The position numbers were made by a program, and so were the translations under genes. The notes beneath the pieces are model-generated. The model was not told where the DNA came from and made no database searches. It worked only from the letters and a program-made list of their open reading frames with translations. From Gemmatimonadaceae bacterium (GTDB lineage Bacteria; Gemmatimonadota; Gemmatimonadetes; Gemmatimonadales; Gemmatimonadaceae): a stretch of DNA of 64,000 bases. Location of the stretch: positions 1 to 64,000 of the forward strand of contig JACMLX010000136.1 of NCBI GenBank assembly GCA_014379355.1, given 5' to 3'. Shown here one piece after another: positions 1 to 10,360 of this stretch. Position 1 is the first letter of the stretch. Each line of letters opens with the position of its first letter.

Positions 1-861
1 GCGGCGCGTCGCATGGCGGAGGACCGGCTGCGTGCCCTGCGGGCGCTGCGATTCGCCGCGCGATTCGACTTCGAGATCGACGCAGAAACGTGGGCTGCGA
101 TCGTCGAGAGTGCGCCGTCGCTGTCGCAACTGTCGGTCGAACGCGTGCTGCAGGAGTGGACGAAGACGCTCGAGCAGGCACGGTGTCCGTCACGCGCCTT
201 CGCGAACTGGCGCGCATCCGGCGCGCTGGCCGGACTCGTGCCGGCGCTCGTACCGGTACCGGACGACTACTTCGCTGCAATCGATCATGTCCCGTTGCCG
301 TCGACCACGGCGCGGGCGGAACGCCGATCGTTGCGGCTGCTGGTGCGGCTGGCGCTCCCGTTCATGACGCTCGGTGCGCGTGATGCGAAGCGCGCGCTGG
401 TCGCGTTGCGCGCGTCCAACAGTGACATTGCGTTTGCAAGTGCGATCGCGGATTCCTGGGCGTCGTGTGGCGACGATCTCGAACGCATCGCGGCGTCGGA
501 ATCGGTCGACATCGTCGCAGTGCGGCGGATCGTCGCGCGCATCGGTCGTCTGCGCGTGCATGGCACGTTGCGAGCCTTTGCGGCGGTGTGGGCGGCGCGA
601 CGCGCGGCGGGCATTCCTGCGCCCTCCGACATGGCGGTGCGACGAATGGTCCGACGCATGCTCCGGGTCGCGTTCACGGATCCGATCGCGCTGCAGGACC
701 TGGCGGTCAGCGGTGACGACTTGCGTGAGGTCGGGATAGCTGCCGGTCCGATGCTGGGCCGGATCTTGCACGATCTGCTGGAGCGCGTGCTGGACGACCC
801 GGCACTGAACACGCACGACCGGTTGCTGGGGTTCGCCAGCGCGCTGGCCAAGGAGAGCTGA
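1..861 (+). CDS. cca: CCA tRNA nucleotidyltransferase / poly(A) polymerase family, C-terminal part (5' truncated by window edge)
   Basis: Open frame continues to base 1; AARRMAEDRLRALRALRFAARFDFEID matches the RNA-binding region typical of the family. Confidence 0.85.
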   Translation, partial: AARRMAEDRLRALRALRFAARFDFEIDAETWAAIVESAPSLSQLSVERVLQEWTKTLEQARCPSRAFANWRASGALAGLVPALVPVPDDYFAAIDHVPLPSTTARAERRSLRLLVRLALPFMTLGARDAKRALVALRASNSDIAFASAIADSWASCGDDLERIAASESVDIVAVRRIVARIGRLRVHGTLRAFAAVWAARRAAGIPAPSDMAVRRMVRRMLRVAFTDPIALQDLAVSGDDLREVGIAAGPMLGRILHDLLERVLDDPALNTHDRLLGFASALAKES

Positions 862-1392
862 GTGGCATTCTTTCGTGAGCCGGTCCCCGAGGTCTCCGTC
901 TGGCGGCGATTCCGCAACGCATCGGACACGTATGCCGTGATGCGCCGTGATGGGTTGATCGGCACGCGCGCCCTCGGCAATGCGGAGGCGATGGTCGAGT
1001 TGTTCCTCGAGCTGGTGCCGGAATTCCCGAATCTCTTCGCGCTGACCATCGATGATTGGCGAAACAACGTGGTCTGGCGCGCCGACAGTGTGACACAGGC
1101 CGCGTTGCTCGATGCGTTCTATCCGTTGCGCGTCCCGATGATCGGCGCCGGTGGTGTCGAGTTCACGCTCGAAGTGCCCGGTGATCAACTCTCACTGTCG
1201 GCGCACCTCGAAGTCGTGACGTGGTCGCGCACGGATCGCTGGCTGTATCTGCACGACCGCGCCGGTCTCGCGGAGCGTGCACGTGTGCGCGGTCGCTTGT
1301 GGCGTCCCGCGCGCGGTGCGTTCCCGCCGGCGGGGAACCTGACAGCGGGCGTGAAGTCGATCGCGAAGGCACTCGCGATGCACCCCGTCTGA
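862..1392 (+). CDS. Conserved hypothetical protein, translationally coupled to cca and rarA
   Basis: GTG start directly follows the cca stop; tight packing between cca and rarA; no family recognised. Confidence 0.7.
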   Translation: MAFFREPVPEVSVWRRFRNASDTYAVMRRDGLIGTRALGNAEAMVELFLELVPEFPNLFALTIDDWRNNVVWRADSVTQAALLDAFYPLRVPMIGAGGVEFTLEVPGDQLSLSAHLEVVTWSRTDRWLYLHDRAGLAERARVRGRLWRPARGAFPPAGNLTAGVKSIAKALAMHPV

Positions 1393-2777
1393 TGGCGCGG
1401 CGGGGCACGAGTGGCGCTGCGGCGCCGCCGGGCTTGTTCACCAACACGGTGAGTTCGGCACCGCTCGCACACCGTCTCCGTCCGCGCACGCTCGAGGAAT
1501 ACGTCGGGCAGCGACAGCTCTTCACGCCGGGAACGCCGGTGTACGATGCAATCGAGCGCGGTGTGCTCGGCTCGATGATCCTGTGGGGACCGCCGGGCAC
1601 AGGCAAGACGACGTTGGCGCGCCTGGTCGCGCAGCGCGTCGGATGGACGTTCGAACCGTTCAGCGCCGTCAGTGACGGGGTACCGCGATTGCGCGTGATT
1701 GCGGAACAGGCGCGGCAGCGGCTGATCGCCAGCGGTGCGCGCACACTGCTGTTCGTGGACGAGATTCACCGCATGAATGCGGCGCAGCAGGACGCACTGT
1801 TGCCGATCGTCGAGGACGGGACCGTGACGCTGATCGGTGCCACCACCGAGGCGCCGAGCTTCGAGATCAACGCCGCGCTGCTCAGTCGTGCACGGGTCGT
1901 GGTGTTGCAGCCGTTGTCGGCCGAGGATCTGCGCGCGCTGCTCGAGCGCGCGCTGCGCGATGTCGATCGCGGACTGGGCACGCGCAACCTCACCGCTGAC
2001 GACGATGCGCTCGACGCGCTCGCACGGTGGGCGGATGGGGATGCGCGGCGCGCCATCGGTACCCTCGAAGCGGCCGCTGCGGCACTCGATGATGGCGCAA
2101 CGCTCACCGTCGCCTTGCTCGAACTCGCCTTGCAGCAGCGACTGCCGCGACACGACAAGACCGGCGAGCAGCACTTCGACCTGCTGTCAGCGTATCACAA
2201 GTCGCTGCGCGGCAGCGATGTGCAGGGTGCGTTGTACTGGATGGCGCGCATGATCAACGCCGGTGAGGACCCGATGACGCTGTTCCGCCGGGCGATGGCG
2301 ATGGCCGCGGAGGACATCGGCGTCGCCGATCCTCGCGCCCTGCAGATGGCGGTGGCGGCGCGCGACGCGTTCCACATGCTTGGTGCACCCGAGGGACTGA
2401 TACCGCTCGCCGAAATGACGATCTATCTTGCCACGGCGCCGAAGTCGAATCGCGTCAAGGTGGCGCTCGACGCGGCACTGGCCAGCGCGCGCGAGACGCC
2501 GAACGCCCCGGTGCCACTGCAGCTGCGCAATGCCCCGACCAGTCTTCACAAGTCGCTCGGCCATGGCGCGTCGTACGAGTATGCGCACACTCAGCCAGGT
2601 GGCGTGCCCGCGCACTCGCATCTTCCCGACGAGATTGCCGACGCGGTGTTCTACGAACCGTCCACTCTGGGGTACGAGAAGGAGATCGCCAAGCGCCTCG
2701 AGTGGTGGGCGGCGCGGATCGCAGAACGGCGTGACGAGTTGGTCGACGGCAGTGCATCACCTGGCGCGACGACGTGA
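1392..2777 (+). CDS. rarA: Replication-associated recombination protein A (AAA+ ATPase)
   Basis: LAHRLRPRTLEEYVGQ, Walker A GPPGTGKTTLA, Walker B LLFVDEIHR; ATG at 1392 is more likely than the 1221 start in the ORF track. Confidence 0.93.
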   Translation: MARRGTSGAAAPPGLFTNTVSSAPLAHRLRPRTLEEYVGQRQLFTPGTPVYDAIERGVLGSMILWGPPGTGKTTLARLVAQRVGWTFEPFSAVSDGVPRLRVIAEQARQRLIASGARTLLFVDEIHRMNAAQQDALLPIVEDGTVTLIGATTEAPSFEINAALLSRARVVVLQPLSAEDLRALLERALRDVDRGLGTRNLTADDDALDALARWADGDARRAIGTLEAAAAALDDGATLTVALLELALQQRLPRHDKTGEQHFDLLSAYHKSLRGSDVQGALYWMARMINAGEDPMTLFRRAMAMAAEDIGVADPRALQMAVAARDAFHMLGAPEGLIPLAEMTIYLATAPKSNRVKVALDAALASARETPNAPVPLQLRNAPTSLHKSLGHGASYEYAHTQPGGVPAHSHLPDEIADAVFYEPSTLGYEKEIAKRLEWWAARIAERRDELVDGSASPGATT

Positions 2778-2811
2778 CGCCTGGTTCATCAACAAACGTT
2801 CTGGAGGCACG

Positions 2812-3297
2812 ATGCTGTTGGGTATGAGGCGTGGGCTGGTGATGGCGACGATGCTGGGCAGCGCAGCGCTGACAGGTTGCGCCACTGCAGCAAAGGCGAT
2901 CTTCACGCAACCCGACGTCACGTTTCGCGGTGTCGGCGTTCGATCGCTCGGCATCGACGGTGCGGATTTCGAGGTGTTGCTCAACATCTACAATCCGAAT
3001 TCCTATTCGCTCGGCGCGTCGGCGCTGCGCTACAGGCTGCTCGTCGACAGTGTCGAGATCGGCTCGGGTGCGCTCGACAGTGCCTTCTCCGTCGCCCGGC
3101 GTGACTCGATGGTGGTGCACCTACCGGTGCGGATCGGATTTCGCGCGGTGCAGGCGGTCGGGCCACGGCTGCTGCGGGGCGGGGAAATCCCGTATCGCCT
3201 GATCGGCGACGTTACCTTGCAGTCATTCGTCGGCACCTTCAACCGACAGTTCAACGAGGGCGCCAGCTTCGACGCCTTCAAGACGTTCCGCCCGTAG
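2812..3297 (+). CDS. LEA14-like (LEA type 2 family) lipoprotein
   Basis: Signal peptide with lipobox LTGC; VTFRGVGVRSLGIDGADFEVLLNIYNPNSYSL typical of LEA_2. Confidence 0.75.
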   Translation: MLLGMRRGLVMATMLGSAALTGCATAAKAIFTQPDVTFRGVGVRSLGIDGADFEVLLNIYNPNSYSLGASALRYRLLVDSVEIGSGALDSAFSVARRDSMVVHLPVRIGFRAVQAVGPRLLRGGEIPYRLIGDVTLQSFVGTFNRQFNEGASFDAFKTFRP

Positions 3298-3354
3298 CCG
3301 AGGTGTATCATCGCACGTGATTCGATCACCCTGACCGCGCCACAGGAACGCGCG

Positions 3355-4605
3355 GTGCTGGTCGGCGCCCCGCGCAAGCGCACGGCAGCGCGCCACCAGG
3401 TCGATGAACACCTCGCCGAGCTCGCGCGCCTGGCTGACACGGCCGGCGCGCTGATCGTCGGCACGCTCACGCAGCAGATCGACAAGCCACACGTGGGCAC
3501 CTATCTCGGCAGCGGCAAGCTGGATGAGCTGCGTGAGCACGTGAACGCGCTCGATGCCACGCTGGTGCTCTTCGACGACGAGCTGAGTCCGACGCAGGGC
3601 AAGAACATCGAGGCCGTCGTCGGCAAGCGCGTGATGGATCGCGCCGAGTTGATTCTCGACATCTTCGCGACCCGTGCGCGCAGCAGCGAGGCACGCATGC
3701 AGGTGGAGCTGGCGCAGCTCAACTACATGCTGCCGCGACTCACGCGGTTGTGGACTCACCTCGAGAAGTTCCGCGGCGGCATCGGCATGCGCGGGCCTGG
3801 TGAAACGCAGCTCGAGACTGACCGCCGGTTGATCGGTCATCGCATTCGTGTGCTGCGCGAGCGGTTGCAGGATGTGACGCGCCATCGGGCAACGCTGCGT
3901 GCGCATCGCGAAGGGGCGTTCCGCGTCTCGCTCGTCGGCTACACGAACGCCGGCAAGAGTTCGGTGCTGCGTGCGCTCAGCGGCTCGGAGGACGTGTATG
4001 TGGAAGACCGGCTGTTCGCGACACTCGACCCGCTGACCCGCGACGTCGATCTCGGTGAAGGCTATCACTGCCTGCTCACCGATACCGTCGGTTTCATTCG
4101 CAAGCTGCCGCATCATCTGGTGGCGAGTTTCCGCGCGACGCTGGACGAGGTGCGCGAGGCCGACCTGTTGCTGCATGTGATCGACGCCAGCCACGCCAGC
4201 TGGGAAGAGCATCGCCTCGTCGTGGATGAAGTGCTCACGGAGCTTGGCGCCATCGACACGCCGCTCGTGCACGTCTTCAACAAGATGGACCTGCTCACAC
4301 CGGACGTGGACGAGGCGGTCCGCACGCGTGTCGGCAACCTGATTCCCGACTCGCTGTTCGTCTCGGCTCACTCGCTCGATGCCCTCGAGCCGCTGCGCGA
4401 GCGCCTGCGCGCTGGTGTGCGTGCCGTGCGACCGATCGTGCGTGTCCGTGTGCCGGTGTCCGACGGCAAGTTGCTGTCGACGTTGTATCGCCAGGGGGAG
4501 GTGCTCGACCAGGCGGCGGAGGGCGAGGACCTGATGGTGCGCGTGCGCGTGGATGCGGCGTTGCGCGGGCGGCTGGAGCGCGACGGTGTGCTGGTGAAAG
4601 CGTGA
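3355..4605 (+). CDS. hflX: GTPase HflX
   Basis: GTYLGSGKLDEL, RGPGETQLETDRR, P-loop GYTNAGKSS, DTVGFIRKLPHHLVASFRATL. Confidence 0.95.
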   Translation: MLVGAPRKRTAARHQVDEHLAELARLADTAGALIVGTLTQQIDKPHVGTYLGSGKLDELREHVNALDATLVLFDDELSPTQGKNIEAVVGKRVMDRAELILDIFATRARSSEARMQVELAQLNYMLPRLTRLWTHLEKFRGGIGMRGPGETQLETDRRLIGHRIRVLRERLQDVTRHRATLRAHREGAFRVSLVGYTNAGKSSVLRALSGSEDVYVEDRLFATLDPLTRDVDLGEGYHCLLTDTVGFIRKLPHHLVASFRATLDEVREADLLLHVIDASHASWEEHRLVVDEVLTELGAIDTPLVHVFNKMDLLTPDVDEAVRTRVGNLIPDSLFVSAHSLDALEPLRERLRAGVRAVRPIVRVRVPVSDGKLLSTLYRQGEVLDQAAEGEDLMVRVRVDAALRGRLERDGVLVKA

Positions 4606-4723
4606 CATGACGTCGTTTTCGCACGTGGCCATGTGCGTGGCCGCCCAGGTTACGAAACGTTAGATTGGCCCGCAGATTGCGACGCGGCAACGTGCCGCGC
4701 GTTTCGCCGACTCCTCCATATTC

Positions 4724-5722
4724 ATGTCACCTCGCAAGGCGCTGATCACCGGCATCACCGGTCAGGATGGGTCATACCTCGCCGAGTTTCTCCTGGCGAA
4801 GGGCTACGAAGTGCATGGCGTCGTGCGCCGTGCGAGCACGTTCAACACCGGACGCATCGATCCGCTCTACGAGCAGCCGCATATCTCGTCGGGCAAACAT
4901 CTGCAGCTGCACTACGGTGACCTCGGCGATTCATCGTCGTTGCAGCGTGTGCTCGCTGCCGTGGTGCCGGACGAGGTGTACAACCTCGGCGCGCAGAGTC
5001 ATGTGCGCGTCAGTTTCGACGTGCCGGAGTACACGACCGACGTCGTCGGCACGGGCACGCTGCGCCTGCTCGAGGCAATGCGCAGCCTCGGCATCAAGCC
5101 GAAGTTCTATCAGGCCAGCTCCAGCGAGCAGTACGGCCTCGTGCAGGCAGTGCCGCAGTCCGAGAACACGCCGTTCTACCCGCGATCGCCCTATGCCTGC
5201 GCGAAGGTGTTCGCGCACATGCTGACGGTGAACTACCGCGAGAGCTACGGCTTTCCCGCCAGCTGCGGCATCCTGTTCAATCATGAGAGTCCGCGGCGTG
5301 GCGAGAACTTCGTGACCCGCAAGATCACGCGTGGCCTGACGCGCATCAAAGTCGGCTCGCAGAAGAACCTGGCACTCGGCAATCTCGAGGCCCAGCGCGA
5401 CTGGGGCTTCGCGGGAGACTACGTCGAGGCGATGTGGCTGATGATGCAGCAGGACGTGGCCGACGACTATGTCATCGCCACCGGCGAAACGCATTCGGTG
5501 CAGGAATTTCTCGAGGTCGCCGCTGCCTATCTCGATCTCGACTGGCGCGCGGTCGTCACGCAGGATCCACGGCACCTGCGCCCCGCCGAAGTGGACTTGC
5601 TGCTCGGTGACCCCTCCAAGGCGAAGCGCGTCCTTGGCTGGGAGCCGACGGTGACCTTTCGGGGTCTGGTGCAGATGATGTGCGATGCGGACCTTGCGCT
5701 CGCGCAGCAGGAAATGCGCTGA
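4724..5722 (+). CDS. gmd: GDP-mannose 4,6-dehydratase
   Basis: [58 protein letters not shown]. Confidence 0.93.
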   Translation: MSPRKALITGITGQDGSYLAEFLLAKGYEVHGVVRRASTFNTGRIDPLYEQPHISSGKHLQLHYGDLGDSSSLQRVLAAVVPDEVYNLGAQSHVRVSFDVPEYTTDVVGTGTLRLLEAMRSLGIKPKFYQASSSEQYGLVQAVPQSENTPFYPRSPYACAKVFAHMLTVNYRESYGFPASCGILFNHESPRRGENFVTRKITRGLTRIKVGSQKNLALGNLEAQRDWGFAGDYVEAMWLMMQQDVADDYVIATGETHSVQEFLEVAAAYLDLDWRAVVTQDPRHLRPAEVDLLLGDPSKAKRVLGWEPTVTFRGLVQMMCDADLALAQQEMR

Positions 5723-5761
5723 CGGCTCGACTCGGCACCGCGTTTCTCTCTCGCTTCCGTC

Positions 5762-6772
5762 ATGACCAGAATCCTGCTCACCGGCGCTGCCGGCTTCATC
5801 GGCTCACACGTCGCCATCACGCTGCTCGAGCGCGGTGACGAAGTCGTCGGCATCGACAACCTCAACGACTACTACGACCCGACGCTGAAGAACGCACGCC
5901 TCGCGCGGTTGACCACTCGCCCCGGCTTCAGCTTTCAGCAGCTCGATGTGTCGGACCGACCGGGGATGGCGCGACTGTTCGTCGACGGTGCCTTCGACAA
6001 GGTGATCCACCTGGCGGCGCAGGCCGGTGTGCGGTACTCGCTCGAGAATCCGCATGCGTACATCGACAGCAACATCGTCGGCTTCACCAACATCCTCGAA
6101 GGGTGCCGACACAACGGCGTGCAGCACCTGACGTATGCGTCGTCATCGAGCGTCTACGGTGCGAACACCGCCATGCCGTTCAGTGTGCACCAGAACGTCG
6201 ACCACCCGTTGTCGCTCTATGCCGCGACGAAGAAGGCGAACGAGTTGATGGCGCACACGTACAGTCATCTGTACAAGCTGCCGACGACCGGCTTGCGATT
6301 CTTCACCGTGTATGGCCCATGGGGCCGGCCGGACATGGCGATGTTCCTGTTCGCGAATGCGATCCTGGCTGGCAAGCCGATCGACGTCTTCAACAACGGG
6401 CAGATGCGTCGCGACTTCACTTACGTCGACGACATCGCCGAGGGTGTGGTGCGCACGAACGATCGCGTGGCGTCAGCGAATACAGGCTGGGATGGTGCGG
6501 TGCCCGATCCCGGCACCAGTCTCGCGCCGTACCGCCTGTACAACATCGGCAACCACAATCCGGTCGAGTTGATGTACCTGATCGAGACGCTCGAAAAGGC
6601 ACTCGGCCGGACGGCGCAGAAGAACATGCTGCCGCTGCAGATGGGTGACGTGCCGGCGACGTACGCCGATGTCGAGGACCTGACGCGCGACACAGGCTTC
6701 ACGCCGGCCACGCCGATCGAGGTCGGCGTGGAGCGCTTCGTGAAGTGGTATCGGGAGTACTATCGCGTCTGA
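5762..6772 (+). CDS. NAD-dependent epimerase, UDP-glucuronate 4-epimerase-like
   Basis: [59 protein letters not shown]. Confidence 0.88.
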   Translation: MTRILLTGAAGFIGSHVAITLLERGDEVVGIDNLNDYYDPTLKNARLARLTTRPGFSFQQLDVSDRPGMARLFVDGAFDKVIHLAAQAGVRYSLENPHAYIDSNIVGFTNILEGCRHNGVQHLTYASSSSVYGANTAMPFSVHQNVDHPLSLYAATKKANELMAHTYSHLYKLPTTGLRFFTVYGPWGRPDMAMFLFANAILAGKPIDVFNNGQMRRDFTYVDDIAEGVVRTNDRVASANTGWDGAVPDPGTSLAPYRLYNIGNHNPVELMYLIETLEKALGRTAQKNMLPLQMGDVPATYADVEDLTRDTGFTPATPIEVGVERFVKWYREYYRV

Positions 6773-6785
6773 ACGGCGCGAGATA

Positions 6786-6829
6786 AGGCGAACTCATCAG
6801 AGGCACGGAAGAGTTCGCCTGATCGTGCC
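6786..6829. promoter_or_regulatory. Two mutually exclusive hairpins between the epimerase and wecA-like genes
   Basis: AGGCGAACTC (6786-6795)/GAGTTCGCCT (6811-6820), perfect 10 bp; GGCACG (6802-6807)/CGTGCC (6824-6829). Confidence 0.45.
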
Positions 6830-7001
6830 GAACTGTGACCAGAACGGCGTTTCGTGGGTAGTCACAAAATGGGAATACTCGCCATGCGATTCCCCGCGGA
6901 CTCATAGACCTAATCTCTGTACTGCCTTAGGTTTAGATGTACTGGTTGGATCGGCAAATGTATGCGGGATCTAATTTCTACGAGGCAACCCGGTCATTCG
7001 A

Positions 7002-8534
7002 ATGCAAGAAGGTGACATCTCGGCGTTCCACTTTCTGGTGGTAGTGTTGGCACCACTGCTGGTGAGTCAATTTGTGACGCCCTTCGTGATCAGCGCGGCG
7101 CGGCGCATGGATCTGGTTGATTCGCCCGATGGCTTCCGCCGCATTCATGACACGCCGGTGCCCCGTATCGGCGGGGTCGCCGTGCTCGCCTCTTTCGCCT
7201 TCGCGCTCTTCTTCATCCGCGATGTGATCGGTGGAGAAAGCGGCGTCATAGGCGTTCTCGCAGGGTGCGCAATCGTTTCACTGGTTGGTCTGTACGACGA
7301 CCTTCGCGGAGTATCGCCTCGTGTGAAGGTGATTGCGCAATTGGTCGCTGCGGCGGTCGCCTGGTCGTTCTCACCGCAGTTGCATGGAATAGCACTCGGA
7401 TACACGAGCGAATTCGCGCTTGGCTGGCTTGGACTTCCGGTGCTCATGCTGTGGGTAGTTGTTGTGTCGAATGGCTACAATCTGATTGACGGCATCAATG
7501 GACTTGCTTCTGCGGTTGGCATCGTCGGTGCATTCGCTGCGGCCGCGATTTCCCTCGCTCTCGGGAATCACGTTGACGCGTTGCTCGCGCTTGCTCTCGC
7601 GAGTGCGCTCTGCGGCTTCAGTCGATTCAACTTTCCGAAAGCGCGAATATTCCTCGGTGATGCCGGGAGTCTGACAATCGGATTTCTTCTCGCGATGCTG
7701 ACGGTTCGGGGCGCCTCTCGTCCCAGCGGAAGTGTCGTGCTTGTGGTTCCAGTGCTTGCCTTGCTCGTTCCGCTGTTTGAGACGGGCTTGACGATCGCGC
7801 GCAGATGGCTGCGTTCTGTGTCGGTCGTGGTCGCTGACGCGCACCATATTCATCATCGCCTGCTCGCGGTCGGCTTTGGACATTCTGGCGCGACGCTGGT
7901 CCTCGGCAGCGCTTCGGCAATCTTTGCGACGTTGGGGGTTGCGCTGGGAGTTGCCGGGCCAACGATGATGTGGGTATTCAGTGTGTTGGCAATCGGCGCG
8001 GTTGTATTGTCGCTGCTGCTGGCGGTCAGCGTCCTTTCATACCATGAAATCGGGATCGCAGCAGAGGTCCTCATGACCGGTCCTTCACGTGCGCGTCGCG
8101 TGATTCGTGACCAGATCGCAGCGACAGATCTCGCGGCGCGGGTGCAGACGACGACAAGTATCGATGCGCTGAATGAAATGCTGGCGCTCGCCGCGAGCGA
8201 CTTCAGCTTCGTGAAGATGTCCCTGCTGCACCGAGGGATGGACGTTATCAGTGCAGACCCTCCCGGGCGCGTTTGGCGACTCGAGTTTCCGCTCTCGACG
8301 CCGGACTCGATCCCCTCCTTCGCTGGATTCGCGATCAGTGTATTGTGCGGTGCCAATGGTGGCTCGCGTCCCTTCGGCGCCGAACGTGTAATTCACATTC
8401 TGGCACCGGCATTGGAAGCGTGGATCGTAGATCATCAGGATGCGCTGGCGACAGAGTATGCGGCGGCGGCTTCTGGGACTGCAAAGGCGCGCCGGTCCGT
8501 GATGCTTCGAATGCCGCGCGGCGGTGTCGCATAG
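7002..8534 (+). CDS. WecA/MraY-like undecaprenyl-phosphate sugar-1-phosphate transferase
   Basis: Multi-pass membrane protein; VSNGYNLIDGINGLAS, FPKARIFLGDAGSLTIGF, HHIHHRLL. Confidence 0.9.
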   Translation: MQEGDISAFHFLVVVLAPLLVSQFVTPFVISAARRMDLVDSPDGFRRIHDTPVPRIGGVAVLASFAFALFFIRDVIGGESGVIGVLAGCAIVSLVGLYDDLRGVSPRVKVIAQLVAAAVAWSFSPQLHGIALGYTSEFALGWLGLPVLMLWVVVVSNGYNLIDGINGLASAVGIVGAFAAAAISLALGNHVDALLALALASALCGFSRFNFPKARIFLGDAGSLTIGFLLAMLTVRGASRPSGSVVLVVPVLALLVPLFETGLTIARRWLRSVSVVVADAHHIHHRLLAVGFGHSGATLVLGSASAIFATLGVALGVAGPTMMWVFSVLAIGAVVLSLLLAVSVLSYHEIGIAAEVLMTGPSRARRVIRDQIAATDLAARVQTTTSIDALNEMLALAASDFSFVKMSLLHRGMDVISADPPGRVWRLEFPLSTPDSIPSFAGFAISVLCGANGGSRPFGAERVIHILAPALEAWIVDHQDALATEYAAAASGTAKARRSVMLRMPRGGVA

Positions 8535-8641
8535 CACGGCTAGCAGTGCACGGTGCCGCTGTGCGGCGGTGCATCTTGTGCCGCGCGCAATCAGTGGTTG
8601 GCCGCCCTGATGTGTCGAGAGGCATAGTCAGCGTCGGGGGA

Positions 8642-10321
8642 ATGGGTGCTTCCGCGCTCCTTCTGGTCGGGTGTGCGATGTCACTTCTGTTGCCACGCTC
8701 GCTTCGTGCGCAATGGCAATCCTCAATCGGTGCGAGCGGTACCGTGCTGGGCGCGCCGGTCGGTAGCGATGTAGAGCGATATATGCATGCGGTGTCCGTT
8801 GCTGGCCTGATTCGCCCGGTGCCTTGGGCTGCGCGGCCCATCTCAGCACGTGATGTGGCAGACTTGCTGCGCGGCGAGAGTGGCAGCTCTCCGTGGACGA
8901 CCGTGATGCAACGCGCCGCCAACCGTAAGGCTTCGGTCGGTGGCAGTGTCTTTGCTGCTTACAATACAGGCTTTCCCTGGGGGGCGAACGACGGCCCCGT
9001 ATGGCAGGGACGGGGTGGAACGGCTGCTGCCGGTGTCAGCGCAAGTGTGCAGTTGTGGCGCGTGAGACTGACGGCGGCGCCGATTCTGTTCTCTGCGCAG
9101 AACAGCGCGTACCCGCTCGTGACGACGCCAGGGTACAGTCCCCTGATGTCGGCGGTGTATCCACACGACATCGATTTGCCACAACGCTTCGGCAACTCCG
9201 CCTACACGCGCGTCAACCCTGGGGAATCGTCGATCGACGTCGCCCTCGGGAGCATGAGTATGGGGCTCTCGACACGGGCAGAGGGATGGGGAATCGGCGA
9301 GACCTTCCCGGCGATTCTGGGGCCCAATGCTGGCGGATTTCCGCATCTTTATCTTGGCACGAGTGCGACTGGCGCCAGAGTACCGTTTGTGGGCCGCATT
9401 GCTGCTCGTTATCTGCTCGGTTCGCTCGCGCAATCAAAGTGGTCACCAGTGACCGGTCCGGACTCATTTGCATCGATCGAGTTTTCAGGCCGTCGTCGCG
9501 TCGCAGTAGGTGTCGTCGCGTCGATCATGCCGGATGTAGCTCCAGGCCTCGAGCTTGGTGTCAGTCGCTTCTTTCATAGTCCGTGGCGCGAGCACGGCCG
9601 TGCGTGGGGTGCATGGTCGAAGCCGTTCGAGGGAATTCTCAAGGACGGCCTTAAAGAAAGCGCTCCGGGTTCGCCAGATCCGAAGAGTGATTTCGACAAT
9701 CAGCTGGCGTCCCTGTTCGCGCGATGGAATTTTCCGCGGCGTGGAGCTGAAGCTTCGTTCGAGTACTTCCGTGAAGATCACAACTGGGATGGGCGGGACT
9801 TGGCTGGAGAGCCTGAGCAGAATGGCGCCGTCGCCGCGTCACTTCGTGTCGTCACGGCGCGACGGCCCAGCGTTCTCGCACTACTGACGTTTGAATACTT
9901 TTCGGGTGATGTCCGTCCGATTGCACAGCAGCGCGCACAGGGGCTGCTGTATTTTCACGGCGCCCTGCGCCAGGGTCATACGGAGTCCGGTCAATTGCTC
10001 GGCGCACCAATCGGGCCGGGTGCGGTGGACGGCCAGCGCATGTCTTGGGAACGCTTCGTTCCGGCTGGAGCACTGCGCGTATCACTGCAGCGCTGGCGGA
10101 CACGTAGCAAGACATCGACGAATGCGGAAGGACTGTTCCTGCCTGCGGCAGTCTACGATGGTGACGCGCACGACTGGACAGTCGATGGTTCTGTGTCATT
10201 GACACGTGTGCGGCGCGCGGCGACAACAATGCTGGAAGCCGGCGTTGCTTCCGCACAAGTCTTCGGCTTCTCGGAATCTCGCTGGAACTTTTATTTGCGC
10301 GCAAGTGCCGCACGCTTCTGA
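8642..10321 (+). CDS. Capsule assembly Wzi-like outer-membrane protein
   Basis: Signal peptide after 8642; WGANDGPVWQGRGGTAAAG, WGIGETFPAILGPNAGGFPHLYLGTS; aromatic beta-strand pattern. Confidence 0.72.
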   Translation: MGASALLLVGCAMSLLLPRSLRAQWQSSIGASGTVLGAPVGSDVERYMHAVSVAGLIRPVPWAARPISARDVADLLRGESGSSPWTTVMQRAANRKASVGGSVFAAYNTGFPWGANDGPVWQGRGGTAAAGVSASVQLWRVRLTAAPILFSAQNSAYPLVTTPGYSPLMSAVYPHDIDLPQRFGNSAYTRVNPGESSIDVALGSMSMGLSTRAEGWGIGETFPAILGPNAGGFPHLYLGTSATGARVPFVGRIAARYLLGSLAQSKWSPVTGPDSFASIEFSGRRRVAVGVVASIMPDVAPGLELGVSRFFHSPWREHGRAWGAWSKPFEGILKDGLKESAPGSPDPKSDFDNQLASLFARWNFPRRGAEASFEYFREDHNWDGRDLAGEPEQNGAVAASLRVVTARRPSVLALLTFEYFSGDVRPIAQQRAQGLLYFHGALRQGHTESGQLLGAPIGPGAVDGQRMSWERFVPAGALRVSLQRWRTRSKTSTNAEGLFLPAAVYDGDAHDWTVDGSVSLTRVRRAATTMLEAGVASAQVFGFSESRWNFYLRASAARF

Positions 10322-10360
10322 GAAAAGGGGGCGAGAGTCGCCGTGAGCCATGTCAACGAT

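Noticed and set aside
190-1188. 332-aa minus-strand ORF
   Set aside because: Antisense shadow of cca and the coupled hypothetical gene
3223-4632. 469-aa minus-strand ORF
   Set aside because: Histidine/arginine-rich antisense shadow of hflX
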